This document shows positions 57,253 to 64,000 of a stretch of 64,000 nucleotides of DNA, piece after piece. Position numbers and translations under genes: made by a program. The notes under the pieces were generated by a model. It was not told the DNA's origin. It did not search any database and worked only from the letters and a program-made list of their open reading frames with translations. Within the stretch, counting starts at the first letter, position 1, and the number at the start of each line of letters is the position of its first letter. The stretch comes from Ostrinia nubilalis (taxonomy: Eukaryota > Arthropoda > Insecta > Lepidoptera > Crambidae). The DNA is taken from positions 6,106,001 through 6,170,000 of the forward strand of contig NC_087099.1 in assembly GCF_963855985.1 (NCBI RefSeq), given 5' to 3'.

Positions 57253-60200
57253 ATGTTCAAGAAGACAGTATTACTTCTGGCCATAGCGTCGGCTTATGCG
57301 ACCGAAATATCATCTTCATACGCCTTACTAGAGAAGCATTCCACATTCAAGCCCGACTTGAAGACAGAGCCCATTGATGAGAAGCACAGAACATCTGAGG
57401 CTGAACGTCACCCGGTATACAACCCAGAGGACTACAGACGCGCGTTTGTGAAACCTGTAGAGTCAGCCAAGCCTGTGTCTGCCGACCATGACCGAATGCT
57501 AGCTGACCAACCTGCTGAAAACAACGCTGATGTCAGCAGAATTGTAAGTAAATACTGGAATTTATTTAAAAGTACTTTATTTTCTTTAGAGAGTACTTTT
57601 CAGAGCCACATAAATAGGCACTAATAATGAACATGGTTTAAGAGAGCGCCTAGTTTCTGTTTCACTGAAAAGCACTTACTTACTATAAAGTTATGTTTAA
57701 AAAGATATAAATTTCATTGAAGTGACTAACAATAACACATACAAAGTGACAAAGTTGTATAGTAAAAACCAAATCTTAGGTCGAGTGTAACAGTTACACT
57801 GTAACTTAGATTGAAATGACTTCTTGGTATTTAAATGAACATTTATTTCAGGACAATCTACAGATTCCTGGATATGGATACTACATGCCCGCACCAACAG
57901 ACGTGGCTTATCCTGATGTCCCATATGCACCTGGCTACGGATATGCTCCAAGCAAGTGAGTATTATACAGGGTGGAAACGATAAGTGATCTCACTCGACT
58001 ATTTCTAAACTATACAGGATATCGAAAAACTGGTTACTGATCCTGAAAGTGCTTTACGAGTTCTTTCAAACGGTACTAATAACAGGTTACAGTATAAACT
58101 GGATCTATTCGAAAATTCAATGTTTCCGGCTAGTTTTTCGATATCTTGTATAGGGTAAACCACCCAATTATTGGCACTTTAAGCAGCTACTTCACAAAAC
58201 CGGTAAAATTTACATGTAAAAATATGTTTTATCAAAGATAAAAACATTTATATTGGTCTTTTAATCTTTGCAGAATATTATAAAGTACTTATTATTAATA
58301 AATTAAATCATTTATTCAATATAGTGTACCTTTTAAAAAAATACCTCAAAATACCAGTTGTTGGCATAGCCAAACCTTTTATTGGCAGTGATAATTACCT
58401 ATTATTGGCATTGTTCTCGCAAGACTGAAAAATAGCTGCTAGGTCTTATGTAGAGGTTTTAAAGAGATTCATGATAGAAACAAACAAAATAAAATCCTTT
58501 GTTAAAAGAATAGTAACATTTTTTTTGTATAGGAACATACCATATCAGTTCAAACGCTTATATTTAAATATGGTTTTAAACTTTCCATAAACACTTTTAT
58601 CAAATCTTCATTTCTCTTCGGAAATCCTTTTTTGCTACTGATTTTTATTTTATCCAGTCAACGAAAAGCTGTTCTTCCTCGTCAGTTAAACCTGTGAACG
58701 TACCGGGCTTAGAGCGATGATCAGGATGTTTCAATCTGAATTGTATAGTAGACCGTGGCACCACCTTCAAAGCCTTTCACAGGTTTATTCCCCGTTGAAG
58801 GGGATTTGTGAACTTTTTATTCATTAATCCCCGCTAACGTCAATGGAGCTTATAATGGGGATTAATGAACTAAAAAGTTCATTTATCCCCATTACTTTAT
58901 TTTATTTTTCTTTATTCAGAAAACTACGTTAAAAAATAAAATACTAGTAATCGTTTCCATATTCTTTTAAATGATGAATGGGGAATAACGATTCAATATC
59001 CATAATGCTTTTGGTTAATCAGGTAAGTAAAAGTGTTTTTTTTTTAAGTATACAATACTTAAAAAAAAACAATCAGTCCTAAATTTAATTTAATTTGATA
59101 ATAAAAATAATAAGTAAGTTCTTATCCAATAATAAATAGAAGGTACCTGATTCTTACATTAGTATTTTATTTTTAACGTACTGGGGATGAATTAACTTTT
59201 TAGTTCATTAATCCCCATTATAAACTCCATTGGCGTTAACGGGGATAAATGAACAAAAAGTTAACTAATCCCGTTGACGGGGACTGTCAACGGGGATTAG
59301 TGGAATAAGACTTTGAAAGGCTTTGAAAGTGGCTAAAAAGATAATATTTTTTATTGGCACCTTTTTAACCAATGTTTGACACCCGTGCCAATAAATGGAT
59401 TTTATATAATTGGCAGTGGGCCAACATTTGGATTGGTGTATCCAAAACCTTAGAAAATATTTTAAATGCAATTTAAACTCAATTTTGAGACAAACAAGGT
59501 ATAATTTTTAAGAAACTCAAATTATTTTAAATACCCTTTTATTGGCATGTGTGCCAATAAAATGGATAAACAGATTTTACGCATACCAAATGTTGGCACA
59601 CTACAAATAATTAAAAGTTGGCGGTTAAATTATAAAATAATGTTTTAAAAAGGCAGTTAATATATTCAATAATAAGACAAAATGATTATGTATTAGAACA
59701 ACAAAATAGATTTGCATTTTTTTCAAAGATTATGATAGCTCTTACCTTAGTAAAAAACGAATATTTCGATTGTTTTTATCGTACAGGTCCCGGTTAGTCA
59801 AACAAATGGTTGAAGCGCCGCGATGTTTGAAAAAATAAAAAATGTGTGTAGCCAGTTGAGTAATAAATGATATTACTCTTCAATTTCTACTAAAAAATCT
59901 AAGGTTTGGCTACAAAGAATCTTAATTTTCTTAAAAAACTGGAGCATGCCAATAAATTGGTAGAGTGCCAATGATTGGGTGGTTTACCCTAGTTTGGAAA
60001 TAATCGAGTGAGATCACTTATCGTTTCCACCCTGTATAACTTTACTATCTCGCTCAAAATCGAAAAAAAATTAAATTAATAACAATTTCACCAATCGAGA
60101 GGAAATGATCTAATTTTAATTTGTTTTGAATTATTCAAATGTAACTCCTCGAGATAGTCCACAATGACAATCGCTAAACTAGGTCTATATTACGAAAAAA

Positions 60201-61034
60201 TCTCGACTTGAATCCATCCATACTATATTTTATTATTAGAGTTATTATATTATTTTATTATGAGAGTTTTGATTGATCAGAGTTTGTTGGAATTATTAAT
60301 TTTAATCAAAATAATTATTATCATTTTGCAGCTACGACATGTATGTGGAGCCTGACACTTCAGTCGCCAGCATGCTGTGGAGCCAAGTTCCTGATTCTAG
60401 GGTAAGTTTTTCCTAAGAATATAATTTTCAACCAAATAATATTAGACAAAATTTTCATAATAAATTCATTAATTATAAAAGTTATTAGAACATTGTTGAA
60501 GATTACAAGTAATTTAGAGACAGTAGTTAAGAGTTAATTCATATCATAACAAGAGTCTTTGGTAAATTAGTGTAATAATTATATTGAAAGAATTCTTATG
60601 GATCAAAAAAGACGTTACAATTTATATAACATCAATAACATTGAGATTTATAAGAGTTACTCGTAGTCTCAATTATAAAAATCATAGAAATTTTACGATA
60701 TCATTTAATTTTAAACTAATTATTATTGTTTCTATTTCAGTCAATCGTCGGTTTCGTCGCGACCACCATATCCAAGATAATGGCGAATGCGTTTCTTATT
60801 CTTGTCGGTGCTTTTATTACCGTTGGAGTATGTTCTTATACGAGTCTTTGCCATATTCATATCAATGGCATTGGCCCCATTCAAGAGGAGATGAGGTCCC
60901 TGATGACTCCTGAGAAGTTACAAAAGATTGGACACGCCGCCGAATTCGTTAAAACTGCGATTGACAAGTACCAGAAGATCCAAGGAGTTGAAAATGTTGA
61001 AGCTAGCAGAAGACGTCGCTCGATCTTCTTTTAG
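57253..61034 (+). CDS. Gene L2: duplicate of L1
   Basis: Four coding exons, 57253-57543, 57852-57955, 60332-60401 and 60741-61034, give the same 252-residue product as L1. By eye I count seven base differences from L1 in coding sequence, all synonymous. The duplicated block begins at about 57236, only 16 bases before the ATG, so it includes the acceptor but not the L1 TATA box or first exon. The neighbouring upstream DNA is the inverted M3 fragment. Polyadenylation signal AATAAA at 61061-61066. Intron 3 holds a 1.8-kb pogo-like element. Whether it is transcribed, and from which promoter, is not visible. Confidence 0.78.
58153..59989. mobile_element. Pogo-like element V
   Basis: Ends GGGTAAACCACCCAAT / ATTGGGTGGTTTACCC, flanked by TA. 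L1 carries the empty site (ttgtatagtttgg). The interior is full of attggca / tgccaat variants. A minus-strand remnant of a transposase HTH lies at 58645-58764. A second palindrome with ccccgtt ... taatcccc ends (about 58788-59320) is nested within. Confidence 0.8.
58645..58764 (-). pseudogene. Psq/CENPB-type HTH remnant of a pogo transposase
   Basis: The frame reads VVPRSTIQFRLKHP, then GTFTGLTDEEEQLFVDWIK and stop. The VPRSTI...RL helix and the LT.EEE..L..WI segment are typical of the N-terminal DNA-binding region of pogo/Tigger transposases. Only about 40 codons survive and no DDE domain is present. Confidence 0.6.
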
Positions 61035-61665
61035 ATTTAGATGTTAGATTTTAGTTAAGCAATAAATACAGTTTTATCAATATTGTCGTTTGCTTATCAC
61101 ATTTCCTATCCAAATAAATGTACAGGATAGCTCTACTGTTAGGTAGCAGTAGGAAAAATAATCATTATTCACTCTATGTTTATGCGGATGGATGGATGTT
61201 AGTTACTCTTTCACACATCTACTTGTTAAATGGAATTGGATGAAACAAAACAGTATCAGTTATTGTTTATAGATCAGAGTAGAATATACGCTTTGTTTAT
61301 AACAATATTGGCCAAATTGTAACAGTATGTGTCACAATACTGGGTGATTTTGTAATCAGTATCCGAATATTAAGGTACAATTTTATTCCAAGACGGGCCG
61401 CCGACCGCAAACTGCTAAACTCTATGAAATCTGCAGCGCGGCATTGCAGTGCGGCATTCAACGTGTGCCAATTTTGATAAAAATAATTACATGAAAAAAA
61501 AATCTTTAATCGATTCAGTTACTGATTCTGAGTTGCTCCTAAAAATTTGGACACTGATAACAAAGTCATCCTGTATAAGTTGGTTTTGTGAAGAACAGAA
61601 ATTCGTGCGGGTGAAGCCGCAATCAAAAGCCTATTCAAAAGGACATGAAATCCTTTAATTCCTTC

Positions 61666-61750
61666 ATAACTCCTGACTGACTGAGAAGTTACATAAGATC
61701 GGACACGCCGCGTAATTATTCAAAACTGTGATTGATAAATTTAGAAGATA
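61666..61750 (+). pseudogene. Decayed L last-exon fragment, second copy
   Basis: Counterpart of 48486-48570 with the same 8-base insertion, so the decay predates the block duplication. Confidence 0.68.
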
Positions 61751-62542
61751 ATAAAGTAAACCCATCAAAAACATAAATATGTTAAATTATGAGAGCCAAG
61801 TTCAATATTATGATACCTACGTGCCTTGGTTGTTGACTTCATCGAAACAAGAAGTGAAATTTAAATGGGTGCTAAGTTTAATGGTCAGTCCTGAATTTTT
61901 TTATAACAACATAAAATATATTTTTGTCCGTATTAATAACGGCAACAGGTAGACGATTGCAATACTCACTTTGATGTCATCTAAATAAATGAAAATAAAA
62001 TAAATAGCTATTAAAGGGACTCTCCCATAGGTACTCGTACAACAACAAAATTGTCGTGACGGTTTTCTTTGATAAATTGGGGTGTTTTGCATCGACTGTT
62101 TTATTTATATGAAATATCACTTTAAATGTATTTTTTCATAAAACTTGATACAGTTATAACTTCAACTTGAATGTATCGTGTGGTATGGTATTTATATAAA
62201 CTATATTGCACTTAAGTATAAAACTAAAGTTCATTCAGTGTTCTCGTCAAACATTTTGTTACATCTACGCATAAAATACTTAAAACTAGATAATATTGTC
62301 GTATTATAAACAAAGGATTAGCCGGGTAAAAATATTTGGGTAGAAAAATATATTGTTATCGGATAAAGATAACATTATTCATCCTATTATGAAATAGAAA
62401 GTGTGGTAATTAAGGGTGGCCCATTACAAAAGGGGTACTCACTAATCCATTGATGATTGTGTTGTTTTGAATCACGTGTTATTTTCACGTGGTGACCGTA
62501 ATTAGCACGGGTACCTACCTACTTAGTGATAAGATTTTTGGG

Positions 62543-63960
62543 TATAAATGACAGATGGATTTCAAAGGACATCATTCGCAAGTCAGCCTCTGTAGTGTAC
62601 ACTTCAACACTTCTACATAACAAGCGAGACGAATAAGGTAAGATTGAATCTTTAATTTTTTACTTTCGTCAGTGGTTGAACAGTAGCTCTGATCCACTCG
62701 TGTGGACTTTGGTTAGTCTTTGCTATTTTCTTATAATTTAGAGATAATATTATTATGAACTTGGGTAATTTTGTAAAATTATTAGAATCATTTTATTATT
62801 GTTTCAGAGTAATTAATTTCATATCATTTTCAAATTGTTTCAAGTCTAACTTGTAAAAGTTTTGGTTTCTTTAATTATGCAATTATTGGTATTTTCCATC
62901 ATACCTTTGTAAGACAAGCTCCTAGATTTAACCAGCAATATTCTCATAGTATCATACAATTGACACTGTTACAAATATTGTGTTTTTATTAAATTGTGTG
63001 TCTGTGTACCTGTATAGATAACCCAATTATATTGTCCGTTGCAGTTATCGTTGCCGTAGTCGGATTCATACGTAGCAGCGGTGCCTTCTAACCACCCAAC
63101 CTACATCGTGTCTGCTGAACACCGCAGCGAAGTGAGACCATTTGAAGCTTACGAAGCTCTTTCATACTACCAATATGCGTAAGTTATCTGTATATTTTTT
63201 GTTTTTAACTTTGGTAAATATTATACTTATTGGTAAAATTAAATTCATTATTTATTCTTCTTTTGTTTTTTAGCCTTTTTGTGCTATTATTCCTGGTTAT
63301 TTTTTATTAGTAGTTAAATAGCCTTTTTGTACTTTTACTTATTTTTTTTTCTATTTGCAGCTATTATTTCACCGTACATGCCGATGAAGACATACGTTAT
63401 AAATACGTCAACCCCGGCGACTCGTCTGGCTGGGATTATAGCCGTACATGAAGACCTGATGTAAGTATTGTTTAAGTTTCTAATATTTAATTTTATGACA
63501 GTAGATTAAAAACTTTTGAGATTTTACAACTTGTAGATGATTTTTTTTTTCTTGGAAATGTGTTTCAAACTTGAAGTAATTGAAATTAATTTGTTCAATG
63601 TTATCTCTATTTTACAGGGAAATCTTGACGCGATTGCTTCGAAGGTTGCGGCTGTTGTATAGATTGAGATATTTAATGGACGACTCGTTCTACTCGGATT
63701 TATTAACCCCATACGAGTAGGCTTCTGTCTGAGTCTCCACCAAGCACTGCTCCCTCGTCCTCGAGAAGCCCTTCGCCAGACAGCCCCGGTCACACATCCC
63801 CTGCCTCGACGAAATGGAAGACCTCTTCAGGCGGGCTCTTGATAAATGATATAACGAAATGTAATTTTGTAATATTGAGATGGTGCGAGTTGAAGGTGCT
63901 ATTTGTTTGTAATAGTATTAAGTTAGGTATTTAATTAAGAATAAATGGTGTAAATAATAT
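62543..63960 (+). pseudogene. M2: degenerate paralogue of L, second copy
   Basis: TATAAAT at 62543-62549 and initiator-like tcatt at 62572-62576; exon 1 about 62574-62637 (donor AAG/GTAAGA); exon-like blocks 63045-63178, 63361-63460 and 63618-63960 (AATAAA 63940-63945). Unlike M1 the first intron is present. A 4-base insertion (attcATACgtagc) shifts the frame relative to M1. TGA after WDYSRT and the later 4-base insertion are shared with M1. No suitable ATG. Confidence 0.55.
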
Positions 63961-64000
63961 TTCTGTATTTTTCTCGCTATCTTTAATTATGTAGTGCAAC

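Larger units (their letters stand above)
57966..60036. mobile_element. MITE U copy in L2, split by a pogo-like element
   Basis: Same ends and place as 45088-45319 in L1, interrupted at 58153-59989. Confidence 0.8.

Overview
This is a stretch of a moth or butterfly (Lepidoptera) nuclear genome. The coding genes have short introns with GT..AG junctions, the intergenic DNA is AT-rich, and it is full of insect-type repeats: tRNA-derived SINEs, Helitron ends, R1-like LINE pieces, hAT/pogo/P-type DNA transposons and an interstitial TTAGG run. No species call is possible from the sequence alone.

Layout. 0-1.3 kb: last two coding exons and 3'UTR of a mitochondrial carrier (SLC25A39/40 type, +). 1.29-7.81 kb: a complete BEL/Pao LTR retrotransposon with identical LTRs, a 5-bp target duplication and one uninterrupted gag-pol frame. 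8.4-8.7 kb: single-exon LSM8 (-). 8.9-25 kb: a gene-free transposon field. Its core is a P-element-like transposon family (8-bp target duplications, CATGAAGC termini, a THAP-like first exon). One copy of about 0.8 kb has been inflated to 7.8 kb by nested insertions, including a second copy of the same family. 25.2-27.2 kb: PRPF18 (-, 7 exons). 28.1-29.4 kb: a secreted S1 serine protease (+, 5 exons). 29.5-35.6 kb: more transposons, with two hAT-type elements nested one in the other, the inner one carrying a large palindromic element, an R1-like LINE fragment, a Helitron and small MITEs. 35.6-41.6 kb: MLH3 (-, 11 coding exons). 44-64 kb: a young tandem duplication of a small secreted/membrane protein gene (called L1 and L2 here, unrecognised family). 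Each copy is followed by a decayed L-exon relic and a degenerate paralogue (M1, M2); an inverted third piece (M3) is joined to the L2 copy.

The conserved genes are housekeeping: LSM8 and PRPF18 both act in pre-mRNA splicing, and MLH3 acts in meiotic recombination and mismatch repair. They are not obviously co-regulated. The most informative parts are the nested transposons, where occupied and empty sites can be read directly, and the L/M cluster. L1 and L2 differ by synonymous changes only, yet L2 has lost the promoter and first exon seen at L1. Several transposons also carry many degenerate copies of their own terminal motif through their interior.
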